Shown: positions 18,197 through 25,907 of the stretch, one piece after another
Numbering within the stretch: position 1 is the first letter of the stretch
How the letters are laid out: every line of letters starts with the position of its first letter
Assembly (NCBI RefSeq): GCF_900113545.1
Contig: NZ_FOPS01000013.1
Location: forward strand, 1-44,460
Direction: 5' to 3'
Length of the DNA stretch: 44,460 nt
From: Neisseria elongata subsp. elongata
Lineage (GTDB): Bacteria; Pseudomonadota; Gammaproteobacteria; Burkholderiales; Neisseriaceae
Notes under the pieces: generated by a model
Database searches by the model: none
What the model saw: only the letters and a program-made list of their open reading frames with translations
Told to the model about the DNA's origin: nothing
Made by a program: the position numbers and the translations under genes

Positions 18197-18973
18197 ATGT
18201 CCCTCATCCACCCGACCGCCGTCATCGACCCCAAGGCCGAGCTGGATTCCAGCGTCAAAGTCGGTGCGTACACCGTTATCGGCCCGAACGTGCGAATCGG
18301 TGCGAATACCGAAATCGGCCCGCACGCCGTGATTAACGGCCATACCACCATAGGCGAAAACAACCGTATCTTCCAATTTGCCAGTTTGGGCGAAATCCCG
18401 CAGGATAAAAAATATGCGGGAGAGGCCACGCGCCTGATTATCGGCAACGGCAACACCATCCGCGAGTTCACCACCTTCAACCTCGGCACGGTAACGGGCA
18501 TAGGCGAAACCCGCATCGGCGACGACAACTGGATTATGGCTTACTGCCACCTTGCCCACGACTGCGTCATTGGCAACCACACTGTCTTTGCCAACAACGC
18601 TTCATTGGCCGGACACGTTACCATCGGCGATTATGTGATTCTCGGCGGCTACACGCTGGTGTTCCAGTTCTGCCGCATCGGCGACTACGCCATGACCGCC
18701 TTTGCCGCCGGCGTGCATAAAGACGTACCGCCGTACTTTATGGCTGCGGGCTACCGCGCCGAACCGGCAGGCATCAACAGCGAAGGCATGCGCCGCAACG
18801 GTTTTACCGCCGAGCAAATTTCTGCCGTTAAAGATGTGTATAAAACCATTTATCACCGAGGAATCCCGTTCGAAGAGGCCAAAGCGGATATTTTGCAGCG
18901 TGCCGAAACCCAAGCCGAACTGGCAGTGTTCAAAGACTTCTTTGCCGAATCTACGCGCGGCATCATCCGCTGA
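18197..18973 (+). CDS. lpxA: UDP-N-acetylglucosamine acyltransferase
   Basis: First step of lipid A synthesis, O-acylation of UDP-GlcNAc. 258 residues from [22 protein letters not shown] at about 18187-18192 supports this ATG over a 24-codon upstream extension rich in Arg. The beta-helix of hexapeptide repeats carries the catalytic His121 (HLAHD, equal to E. coli His125) and His140 (LAGHV). The position matching E. coli His160 is Phe156 (LVFQFC); I believe this is shared by other Neisseria. A C-terminal helical domain follows GYRAEPAG. A terminator closes the unit; lpxB is not here. Confidence 0.95.
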   Translation: MSLIHPTAVIDPKAELDSSVKVGAYTVIGPNVRIGANTEIGPHAVINGHTTIGENNRIFQFASLGEIPQDKKYAGEATRLIIGNGNTIREFTTFNLGTVTGIGETRIGDDNWIMAYCHLAHDCVIGNHTVFANNASLAGHVTIGDYVILGGYTLVFQFCRIGDYAMTAFAAGVHKDVPPYFMAAGYRAEPAGINSEGMRRNGFTAEQISAVKDVYKTIYHRGIPFEEAKADILQRAETQAELAVFKDFFAESTRGIIR

Positions 18974-18991
18974 AACGTTTGATTGGAATCG

Positions 18992-19024
18992 AAGGCCGTC
19001 TGAAAAATCATTTCAGACGGCCTT
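18992..19024 (+). terminator. DUS-pair terminator after lpxA
   Basis: AAGGCCGTCTGAAA at 18992-19005 pairs with TTTCAGACGGCCTT at 19011-19024 over a 5-base loop and runs into TTT. It abuts the Correia element. Confidence 0.88.
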
Positions 19025-19026
19025 TT

Positions 19027-19133
19027 TATAGTGGATTAACTTTAAACCAGTACGGCGTTGCCTTGCCTTGCCGTACTATCTGTACTGTCTGCGGCTTCGT
19101 CGCCTTGTCCTGATTTAAATTTAATCCACTATA
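19027..19133. mobile_element. Correia repeat (CREE/nemis), short form
   Basis: A 107-base element bounded by perfect inverted ends, TATAGTGGATTAA (19027-19039) and TTAATCCACTATA (19121-19133). The interior contains the characteristic Correia segments CAGTACGGCGTTGCC and GCGGCTTCGTCGCCTTGTCC. The length matches the internally deleted class of about 105 bases that lacks the IHF-site segment of the 155-base form. Correia elements are non-coding, inserted at TA, mobilised in trans if at all, and can supply promoters or RNase III sites. It lies between the lpxA terminator and a methyltransferase gene. Confidence 0.93.
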
Positions 19134-19226
19134 TATTCAGCAAAGCGTGAAGGGCGTAAAATACAATTATGAAAACCATTCGCAAATAGTGGTGGTCAAA
19201 CCGCCTTATCCCGAAAGGAGTTGCTT

Positions 19227-20039
19227 ATGTTGAAAATCGAAGATGCCGTCAGCGAAACGTTGCTGATTACCCTCTACATGAGGCACCTCGCTTCAAACCG
19301 TCCCGATCCCATTATCCGCGACGAATCGGCAAGCCGTTTGGTGGCGGAAATAGACTATGATTTCTCCAAGTTCGACCATGCCGAGCGCAGCATAATCGGC
19401 ACGGCGATTCGGGCCGATTATTTCGACAAACTGGCTGCCGATTTCATCCGCCGTCAGCCCAATCCCGTTATCGTCGTTATCGGCTGTGGATTGGACGGCA
19501 GGCGCGGGCGGATCGGCCGGGCGGCGGACAATGTGCCGTTTTACCAACTCGACCTGCCCGAAGTCATCGCCATCCGCAGGAAACTGCTGCCGCCGCAGGC
19601 AGGGGAAACGCTGATTGAGGCATCCGCCTTCGATACGGGCTGGATGGAGGACGTAAGCGGCAGTCATCCCGACGCGCAGTTCTTTTTGATATTGGAGGGC
19701 GTGCTGACGTATTTCGACAATGAAACCGTCGGCGGCCTGTTTAAAAATCTGGCCCATTATTTCCACCATGGCGAAGCGGTGTTTGACGTATCCAGTTCGT
19801 GGATGGTGAAAAATTCGGGCAAACACGATGCCGTCAAACATACCCGCGCCCGTTTTGCCTTTGGCTGCGACGACGACCGCGAAATCGAGCGTTGGGCGGA
19901 CAACCTGCACCTGATTTCAGCCAAATATATGATGACGGATTTTCCTGCCTGGAAACGGCTGGGGCTGTCTTACTGGATTATGCGGCTGATCCCGGTATTT
20001 AAAAATTCCTTCCGCCTGCTGCATTACCGGATTGATTGA
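19227..20039 (+). CDS. Class I SAM-dependent methyltransferase, LCM/TcmP-like
   Basis: 270 residues. The order of motifs fits the leucine carboxyl methyltransferase / PPM1 / TcmP family (O-methyltransferases): an early helix with SRLVAEIDYDF, R-ADYFD-L around 55, the SAM loop VVIGCGLDGRRGR (about 85-97), YQLDLPEVI, and ILEGVLTYF. AAAGGAG at 19214-19220 puts the start at ATG 19227, not the TTG two codons upstream. The substrate is unknown; bacterial relatives act on polyketides or small carboxylic acids. It has no linked partner genes and follows a Correia element, so it may be an accessory gene. Confidence 0.78.
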   Translation: MLKIEDAVSETLLITLYMRHLASNRPDPIIRDESASRLVAEIDYDFSKFDHAERSIIGTAIRADYFDKLAADFIRRQPNPVIVVIGCGLDGRRGRIGRAADNVPFYQLDLPEVIAIRRKLLPPQAGETLIEASAFDTGWMEDVSGSHPDAQFFLILEGVLTYFDNETVGGLFKNLAHYFHHGEAVFDVSSSWMVKNSGKHDAVKHTRARFAFGCDDDREIERWADNLHLISAKYMMTDFPAWKRLGLSYWIMRLIPVFKNSFRLLHYRID

Positions 20040-20197
20040 ACGGCGAGCGTTGCAGGAATCCTGCCTCGGGAGCAAACCGGCAAACGGGCGGATTCGGCAA
20101 GCTTATTCAGCCGCCCTGCGGGCCAATGTCGGGGAGGCACGGCCGATTTCAGGACGGCATTTCCGGTTGTGCGGGTTTGTATGAAAACCGCCATCTG

Positions 20198-20245
20198 AGG
20201 CCGTCTGAAAAGTTATGCTAAAATCGCCGCCTTTTCAGACGGCCT
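20198..20245 (+). promoter_or_regulatory. Extended -10 promoter inside the loop of a DUS pair
   Basis: AGGCCGTCTGAAAA (20198-20211) and TTTTCAGACGGCCT (20232-20245) form a 14-bp stem. Its 20-base loop contains TGCTAAAAT at 20216-20224, an extended -10 (TGn plus TAAAAT). Transcription from it would start near 20230, inside the right arm, and so would not copy the whole stem. The stem could end upstream readthrough from the methyltransferase gene while the loop promotes the next one. Confidence 0.5.
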
Positions 20246-20259
20246 TACGGTATCCGCCC

Positions 20260-21588
20260 ATGCTGCTCCACCCGAAACGACTGTTGGCCGAATTGGTCCG
20301 CATCCTTGAAGAAGACGGTTATATTTTTGCCGCCGACCCCGCCCAAATCACAGATTCCTTACGCGACAGCGACGACGGGCCGGAAGCGCGGCTTTTGCGC
20401 CGTGCGGCCTTAATCGACCGCAACGGCAGATTGGCCGATGCACTGCAACGCAACCGCAACGGCGTGTTTTGGCTGTGGGTGGTCGCCGCCACCTTGTTGT
20501 TCACCTCCTCTTTTTCCGCCACCTTCGTTCTGATGGACGAGCAGGGGCTGAATTTTTTCCTGGTATTGGCGGGCGCGTTGGGCTTGAACAGCGCGATGCT
20601 GCTGCTGTGGCTGGCGGCGGTGGTTTTTCTGCGCCGGACAACCGTGCTGCCGTTTTCCAGCCCCTCCACTTGGCTGCGCGGCAAAGACCCGGTCAATCAG
20701 GCCATGCTGAGGCTTTATGGCGGCGAATGGACAAAACCCGCCATCCGCTGGCGCATCGGGGCGGCGGCGCACAGCTTGTGGCTGTCCACGCTCGCCGGCG
20801 TGCTGGTATGCGTCCTGCTGTTGCTGCTGGTGCGCCAATATACGTTCAACTGGGAAAGTACGCTGCTGAATGCCGATGCACTGGTGAAAACCATGGCCGC
20901 CTTGTCCTGGCTGCCTGAGAAAATGGGTTTTGCCGTACCGGATGCGGGCGCGGTCGCCTCGGGTCGTCTGAACGGCAGTACGGCCGATGCCCGCGCTTGG
21001 GCGGGACTTTTAATCGGCAGCATTGTCTGCTACGGCATCCTGCCGCGCCTTGCCGCATGGTTGGCCTGCGTATGGCTGCTGCGCCGTGCCGAATCGGGCC
21101 TGCCGCTGGATGCGCCGTATTACCGCAAGATTATCGAAGGTTGGCAGAGAAGCATTGTCGATGCCGACGATTTTCAGGAAAACATTGCCGCAGTCGGCCG
21201 GAAATTTGTTTTGAACGGCGACCCGAAATGGGCGGTGATGCTGGAAACGGAATGGCAGGATTCCGGCTGGTATCGGAGCGTGCTGGCGCAAGAATGGCAG
21301 GACAAGGGCTGTGCCGACAGCCGCGATGCCGTGGCGGCATTGACGGAAGCCTTGCGGCAAACACCCACACAGCTTTTAATCGGCGTGCGCGCCCATACCG
21401 TGCCCGACCGGGGCGTGTTGCGGCAGATTGCCGCTTTGGCCGAAGCGGCGCAGGGCGGCGCGGTGGTACAGCTGCTGCAAGATACGGCCGTTCATTCGGG
21501 CAACCTGCTGCCGCAATGGCATGACGCATTGGACAAACGCGGCATTGCCTGGCTCAATCCGCCGCATATCGCGCAAACGGGCGGCTAA
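20260..21588 (+). CDS. DUF2868 family inner-membrane protein
   Basis: 442 residues with four transmembrane segments in two pairs (about 68-90, 100-128, 175-200 and 250-280) flanked by soluble regions; the layout matches DUF2868. Function is not known. In many proteobacteria this gene precedes a DUF3482 GTPase-domain gene, but that partner is missing here. I prefer the ATG at 20260 (MLLHPKRLLAEL) because the ATG at 20215 lies inside a likely -10 promoter element. Ends at a strong DUS terminator. Confidence 0.8.
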   Translation: MLLHPKRLLAELVRILEEDGYIFAADPAQITDSLRDSDDGPEARLLRRAALIDRNGRLADALQRNRNGVFWLWVVAATLLFTSSFSATFVLMDEQGLNFFLVLAGALGLNSAMLLLWLAAVVFLRRTTVLPFSSPSTWLRGKDPVNQAMLRLYGGEWTKPAIRWRIGAAAHSLWLSTLAGVLVCVLLLLLVRQYTFNWESTLLNADALVKTMAALSWLPEKMGFAVPDAGAVASGRLNGSTADARAWAGLLIGSIVCYGILPRLAAWLACVWLLRRAESGLPLDAPYYRKIIEGWQRSIVDADDFQENIAAVGRKFVLNGDPKWAVMLETEWQDSGWYRSVLAQEWQDKGCADSRDAVAALTEALRQTPTQLLIGVRAHTVPDRGVLRQIAALAEAAQGGAVVQLLQDTAVHSGNLLPQWHDALDKRGIAWLNPPHIAQTGG

Positions 21589-21597
21589 AAAGGGGAA

Positions 21598-21650
21598 GAG
21601 GCCGTCTGAAAGCCCGGTTCGGTAGCCAAACCAAGCTTTCAGACGGCCTC
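21598..21650. terminator. DUS-pair terminator between the DUF2868 gene and ybaK
   Basis: GAGGCCGTCTGAAAGC at 21598-21613 and GCTTTCAGACGGCCTC at 21635-21650 form a 16-bp stem between convergent genes, followed on the plus strand by TGTTTATTT. Confidence 0.87.
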
Positions 21651-21678
21651 TGTTTATTTCCAATCAATTTATTTTCAA

Positions 21679-22161
21679 TCAGTCTGCCGCCACATCCACG
21701 GCTTTCGCCGCCAGCGCGTTTAAGGCAATCGGGGAGATTTCGACCAAAAAACCGCGTTTGCCGCCGTTGATGTAGATTTTGTCCAGCGCGGCAATCGAAC
21801 GTTCCATATAGACGGGCAGGGCGGTTTTACAGCCGAAGGGGCTGGTGCCGCCGACCAGGTAGCCCGTCCATTTGTTTGCCTGCTGCGGATCGGCAGGTTC
21901 GATGTGCTTCATACCGAGCAGGCGGCCGAGTTTGCGGGTCGAAATCTGCTTGTCGCCGTGCATCAGCACGATTAGCCCTTTTTTCGCTTCGTTTTGCAGC
22001 ACGATGGTTTTGACGACGGCGTGCTCGTCCACATTCAGGCAGTGTGCCGAATGCGCCGTGCCGCCGCGTTCCTCGTATGGGTAAAGGTGCGGGACGAACT
22101 CGATTTTATGCTGCCGCAGGAAGCGGACGGCGGGCGTAACGGGGTGGTCGGTTTTGCTCAT
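21679..22161 (-). CDS. ybaK: Cys-tRNA(Pro)/Cys-tRNA(Cys) deacylase YbaK
   Basis: Editing enzyme that removes cysteine mischarged on tRNA-Pro. 160 residues from MSKTDHPVTPAVRFLRQ, with the YbaK/EbsC core: HAVVKTIVLQ (conserved Lys), GDKQISTRKLGRLLG and GGTSPFGCKTALPV. The open frame extends 56 codons further upstream, but that section overlaps the promoter area of the divergent symporter gene and is not conserved in type, so the ATG at 22161 is chosen; its ribosome binding site is weak. Confidence 0.92.
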   Translation of the reverse strand: MSKTDHPVTPAVRFLRQHKIEFVPHLYPYEERGGTAHSAHCLNVDEHAVVKTIVLQNEAKKGLIVLMHGDKQISTRKLGRLLGMKHIEPADPQQANKWTGYLVGGTSPFGCKTALPVYMERSIAALDKIYINGGKRGFLVEISPIALNALAAKAVDVAAD

Positions 22162-22302
22162 GGCTGTTCGGCGGGGAAGAAAAACAGCGGCCATCTTACC
22201 ACGGCGCAGGTAAAGGCGGCCGTTTTTTGCTTGCATAAATTTACATTGTGTGCTGAAATGCGCCGCTTGGTCAAATTGTAAACAATTCGGAGAATCTGCA
22301 AG

Positions 22303-23688
22303 ATGGAGCAGGTTGAAAAATTCATCCATTGGTTAAACGACAACATCGTTTGGGGGCCGGTCATGCTGGTGCTGCTGGTCGGCACGGGCATCTGGCTGAC
22401 GCTTATCTTGCGCGGCTTGCAGTTCGGCATGCTGTTTTATGCCTTGAAGCAGGCTTTCCGCCCGCATCCTAAGAAGGACGACGGCAGTGACCACGAAGGC
22501 GACGTATCGCATTTCGGCGCGCTGATGACGGCCTTATCGGCCACCATCGGTACGGGCAACATCGCCGGCGTGGCCACGGCCGTGGTAACCGGCGGGCCGG
22601 GCGCGGTATTCTGGATGTGGATTACCGCCATTTTCGGCATGGCCACCAAATACGGCGAAGGCGTGCTGGCAGTGAAATACCGCGTTACCAACAGCAAAGG
22701 CGAAATGTCCGGCGGGCCGATGTATTACATTGAAAACGGCTTGGGCAAAAAATGGAAATGGCTGGCCTTCCTGTTTGCCTTTTTCGGCGTGATGGCCTCA
22801 TTCGGCATCGGCAGTACGGTGCAGGCCAATTCGGTGGCGCAGGCGGTGCACAGCAGCTTCGGCATCGATACTTGGATTACCGGCGTGGTGCTGACGCTGA
22901 TTACCGCGTTCGTGGTGTTGGGCGGCATTCAAAGTATTTCACGCGTCAGCTCGGTGGTGGTGCCGTTTATGGCGGTGCTGTATATAGTCGGCGGACTGGT
23001 GGTGGTCGCCATGCATTTCGATTTGCTGCTGCCTGCGTTGAAAGTCATCATGCAAGACGCCTTTACCGGACAGGCCGTGGCCGGCGGCGTGGTCGGTACG
23101 GTTATCCGCTACGGCGTGGCACGAGGGGTCTTTTCCAACGAGGCCGGTATGGGTTCGGCGCCGATTGCCGCCGCCGCCGCGAAAACCGACCATCCCGTGC
23201 GTCAGGCCTTGGTGTCGATGACGGGTACGTTTTTGGATACCATCATCGTCTGCTCGATTACCGGCATCGTGCTGGTGATGGGCATACTGCAAAGCAACGG
23301 CGGTGCATTTGCCGTCCCCGACCTGAAAGGTGCGGCGCTGACGACCGCCACTTTCGATGCGATGTTGTCCGGCTACGGCGGCTGGGTGGTTACCATCGGC
23401 CTGATTTTCTTCGCTTATTCGACTACGCTGGGCTGGTGTTATTACGGTGAAAAATGCGCCACTTATGTATTTGGCGACAAATCCGTGCCGATGTACCGCG
23501 TGATTTACGTCGCCACGGTCATGCTCGGCACAGTCCTCAGCTTGGATATGGTGTGGGCGGCTGCCGATACCTTCAACGGCCTGATGGCGGTTCCGAACCT
23601 GATTGCGCTGCTGTTGCTGTCGAAGGTAATCGTGCAGGAAACGCGCGACTTCAAAGCCAAACGGGCAAGCGGCGAATTGGATTATTAA
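22303..23688 (+). CDS. Alanine/glycine:cation symporter (AGCS family)
   Basis: Sodium-coupled uptake of alanine or glycine across the inner membrane. 461 residues, about ten or eleven hydrophobic segments, with the AGCS signature TIGTGNIAGVATAVVTGGPG near 83-102 and GVARGVFSNEAGMGSAPIAAA near 272-292. GGAGA lies 8 bases before the ATG. Substrate preference is inferred from the family. It is monocistronic, divergent from ybaK and closed by a 15-bp DUS stem. Confidence 0.93.
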   Translation: MEQVEKFIHWLNDNIVWGPVMLVLLVGTGIWLTLILRGLQFGMLFYALKQAFRPHPKKDDGSDHEGDVSHFGALMTALSATIGTGNIAGVATAVVTGGPGAVFWMWITAIFGMATKYGEGVLAVKYRVTNSKGEMSGGPMYYIENGLGKKWKWLAFLFAFFGVMASFGIGSTVQANSVAQAVHSSFGIDTWITGVVLTLITAFVVLGGIQSISRVSSVVVPFMAVLYIVGGLVVVAMHFDLLLPALKVIMQDAFTGQAVAGGVVGTVIRYGVARGVFSNEAGMGSAPIAAAAAKTDHPVRQALVSMTGTFLDTIIVCSITGIVLVMGILQSNGGAFAVPDLKGAALTTATFDAMLSGYGGWVVTIGLIFFAYSTTLGWCYYGEKCATYVFGDKSVPMYRVIYVATVMLGTVLSLDMVWAAADTFNGLMAVPNLIALLLLSKVIVQETRDFKAKRASGELDY

Positions 23689-23710
23689 AAGCAGTTTCGA
23701 GGTATTAAAG

Positions 23711-23750
23711 AGGCCGTCTGAAAACGGGGAAAGATGTTTTCAGACGGCCT
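23711..23750 (+). terminator. DUS-pair terminator after the symporter gene
   Basis: AGGCCGTCTGAAAAC at 23711-23725 pairs with GTTTTCAGACGGCCT at 23736-23750 over a 10-base loop. No T run follows directly. Confidence 0.8.
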
Positions 23751-23817
23751 GGTTGTCAGCCTGCTTTATTTGACTGTAATCGGGCTGACGTAAAGATTTT
23801 TTGTTAAGGAACGACAG

Positions 23818-24336
23818 ATGGATTTGAAAAAAGTTTGCTGCCTGTGTGCCATGTTGGCCGTGTCGCCCGTATTTGCCAAAGGCGGTGCGGCTTGGCAAAA
23901 CGACCCGGTCGTCGCCATGTTGCAGGACGGCGGCAGTTTGGGTAAAGCGCAGGCGATTGATCCGCATCCGCTTTTTGCCGCAGACGGGGATAAAAATAGC
24001 ATCTATCCCGACACTTTGCGTTTGGATGATAAGGCAAAGCACATCTACACTATTGTCGGAGAAATCAAATACGGCAGCAAAGATACTTCCGGCATGCGGC
24101 ATAAAAAAGCAAGTTATGCACGTTTCCTGACAGTTGTGCATTGCGGCAAATACCGGTTTGAAGAAGCTTCTGCGGCGACTACGGTAATGTTTGATGCCAA
24201 GAACCGGGTTTTAAGCGTGGACGGGCCTTACCCTCGGGAAGAGTATTCCCAAGAAGCATTGGCTGAGTCGGACGAACTGAATAGGGACCTGCCGCTTGCC
24301 AAAGCCGTTTGCGCATTAGTGGATCGGAAAAAATAG
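23818..24336 (+). CDS. Secreted protein, possibly surface-adhesin-E-like
   Basis: 172 residues with a signal peptide (MDLKKVCCLCAMLAVSPVFA, cleavage before KGGAAW). The mature protein has two cysteines (VVHCGKY and KAVCAL) that could form a disulfide. The layout of a short strand-rich domain, TVVHCGKYRFEE, then a VMFDAKNRVL turn, a Pro-rich stretch and a C-terminal AVCALV resembles the surface-adhesin protein E domain of Haemophilus. That assignment is a pattern judgement with low to moderate certainty. AAGGAACGACAG precedes the ATG. Confidence 0.6.
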   Translation: MDLKKVCCLCAMLAVSPVFAKGGAAWQNDPVVAMLQDGGSLGKAQAIDPHPLFAADGDKNSIYPDTLRLDDKAKHIYTIVGEIKYGSKDTSGMRHKKASYARFLTVVHCGKYRFEEASAATTVMFDAKNRVLSVDGPYPREEYSQEALAESDELNRDLPLAKAVCALVDRKK

Positions 24337-24383
24337 GCAGTTGCGCGTTGGCCGGAATGCCGTTGCGCTGAAAGGCATAGAAG

Positions 24384-24423
24384 AGGCCGTCTGAAACAGC
24401 GAAAGCATGTTTTCAGACGGCCT
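24384..24423. terminator. DUS-pair terminator between the secreted-protein gene and cysN
   Basis: AGGCCGTCTGAAA at 24384-24396 and TTTCAGACGGCCT at 24411-24423, between convergent genes and flanked by A and T runs, so probably bidirectional. Confidence 0.85.
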
Positions 24424-24445
24424 TTAAGTTCGCGTGGCGGCAAAT

Positions 24446-25762
24446 TCAGATTTCGAAGCTATCGGATTCGCCGTGTTCGCGGCCTATCATGCCTGCGGCT
24501 ACGGTGTGGTTGGTGGCTTCGTCTATCAGGATGAATGCGCCCAATGCGGGGTTTTCGGTATATGGCACGGCATTGAGCGGTTGCTGCAGGGCGATGTTCA
24601 GACGGCCTATGTCGTTTGTTTTCAGGGTGTCGGCAGCGGTTACTCGGCTCAGGGTGTGTACGTCCCACACATAGCTGATGCTTTTGATTTTGGCGGCGGT
24701 GGTGCGGGTGGTGTGTTTGAGCAGGTAGCGGCGGCCGGTGTTGAGCGGGGTGTCGTCGAACCAGCAGACGGCGGCTTGGATTTGCTTGGCCGGCTGTATG
24801 GGGCTGTCGGCGGCAACGATGGCATCGCCGCGCGAGATGTCGATGTCGCGGTCTAGCGTTAGGGTCAATACTTCCCCTGCGGCCGCTTCTTCTGCCGGGC
24901 CTTGCGGGGTGTGGATTTGGGCGATGCGCGCGGTGTGTCCGGCCGGCAGGATTTTGACTTCGCCGCCGGTTTTCAGACGGCCTGCTTCAAGCCTGCCCTG
25001 ATAGCCGCGGAAGTCGTCGCTGCTGCTGCCGTCTTGCCGGGCGACGCGCTGGACGGGGAAGCAGGCGGGCTGGTGTTCGGTTTTGCTTTGGGCGGCAGGC
25101 AGGTTTTCGAGCAGGGGCAGTAGCGGTTCGCCCTGATACCAAGGGGTGTTTGCGCTGGGATTGACGATGTTGTCGCCGCCCAGCGCGCTGATGGGGATGA
25201 AGCGGATGTCGGCGTTCAGGCTGATTTGCGCGGCCAGTTTTCGGTAGGTGGAAACGATTTTTTCGTAGGCGGCGCGGTCGAAGCCGAGCAGGTCGAGTTT
25301 GTTGACGGCGACGATGATGTGCGGGGTGCCGAGCAGTTTGAGTATCGCGCTGTGGCGTTTGGTTTGCGGCAGCAGGGCGGGCTCTTCGCCGTTGAAATCG
25401 ACGCGGGTGGCATCTATCAGGATGATGGCGGCATCGGCGGTAGACGCGCCGGTAACCATGTTGCGGGTGTATTGTTCGTGCCCGGGGGTGTCGGCGATGA
25501 TGAATTTGCGTTTCGGGGTGGCGAAGTAGCGGTAGGCGACGTCGATGGTGATGCCTTGTTCGCGTTCGGCGGCCAGGCCGTCGGTCAGGCCGGCGAAGTC
25601 GGGCGTTTGGCCGTTTTGCGCCGTTTGGTCGAGTTTGGCGACTTGGTCGGTCAGCAGGGTTTTGCTGTCGTAGAGTAGGCGGCCGATGAGGGTGGATTTT
25701 CCGTCGTCGACGCTGCCGGCGGTGATGAAGCGCAAGACGGGGGCGGTTTCGGGCGTGGTCAT
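24446..25762 (-). CDS. cysN: Sulfate adenylyltransferase subunit 1 (CysN GTPase)
   Basis: GTP-hydrolysing subunit of ATP sulfurylase; works with CysD to activate sulfate to APS. 438 residues with EF-Tu-like G motifs: AGSVDDGKSTLIGRLLYDSK (P loop), DTPGHEQYTRNM (G3), NKLDLL (G4), followed by two beta-barrel domains. AAAAGGAAACCCC precedes the ATG. The Shine-Dalgarno bases lie in the 3' arm of a perfect 15-bp hairpin (25770-25825). cysD, normally directly upstream, is not adjacent, and no other sulfate gene is in the window. Two AG-DUS copies lie inside (24597-24608, 24972-24983). Confidence 0.94.
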   Translation of the reverse strand: MTTPETAPVLRFITAGSVDDGKSTLIGRLLYDSKTLLTDQVAKLDQTAQNGQTPDFAGLTDGLAAEREQGITIDVAYRYFATPKRKFIIADTPGHEQYTRNMVTGASTADAAIILIDATRVDFNGEEPALLPQTKRHSAILKLLGTPHIIVAVNKLDLLGFDRAAYEKIVSTYRKLAAQISLNADIRFIPISALGGDNIVNPSANTPWYQGEPLLPLLENLPAAQSKTEHQPACFPVQRVARQDGSSSDDFRGYQGRLEAGRLKTGGEVKILPAGHTARIAQIHTPQGPAEEAAAGEVLTLTLDRDIDISRGDAIVAADSPIQPAKQIQAAVCWFDDTPLNTGRRYLLKHTTRTTAAKIKSISYVWDVHTLSRVTAADTLKTNDIGRLNIALQQPLNAVPYTENPALGAFILIDEATNHTVAAGMIGREHGESDSFEI

Positions 25763-25769
25763 GGGGTTT

Positions 25770-25825
25770 CCTTTTTCAGACGGCTTGAAGTTGGACGGTA
25801 ATGTAATCAGGCCGTCTGAAAAAGG
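25770..25825 (-). promoter_or_regulatory. Hairpin over the cysN ribosome binding site
   Basis: On the transcript, CCTTTTTCAGACGGC (25825 to 25811) pairs perfectly with GCCGTCTGAAAAAGG (25784 to 25770), with a 26-base loop. The last bases of the 3' arm are the AAAGG of the cysN Shine-Dalgarno sequence, which ends 7 bases before the ATG. Any transcript starting upstream of 25825 would fold this stem. Confidence 0.6.
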
Positions 25826-25867
25826 GAAAGAATGCTTGCTTGTAAGTAAAGACGAATCGGCTATATG

Positions 25868-25899
25868 AGGCCGTCTGAAAAGGTGTTTTCAGACGGCCT
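25868..25899 (-). terminator. DUS-pair terminator after the second CDP-diglyceride synthase gene
   Basis: AGGCCGTCTGAAAA at 25868-25881 and TTTTCAGACGGCCT at 25886-25899 form a 14-bp stem with a 4-base loop just beyond the minus-strand stop. It should separate this gene from cysN transcription. Confidence 0.85.
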
Positions 25900-25907
25900 G
25901 CGGGTTT

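Noticed and set aside
19169-19189. Six-codon ORF (MKTIRK) before the methyltransferase
   Set aside because: Too short, no ribosome site, nothing to distinguish it from chance.
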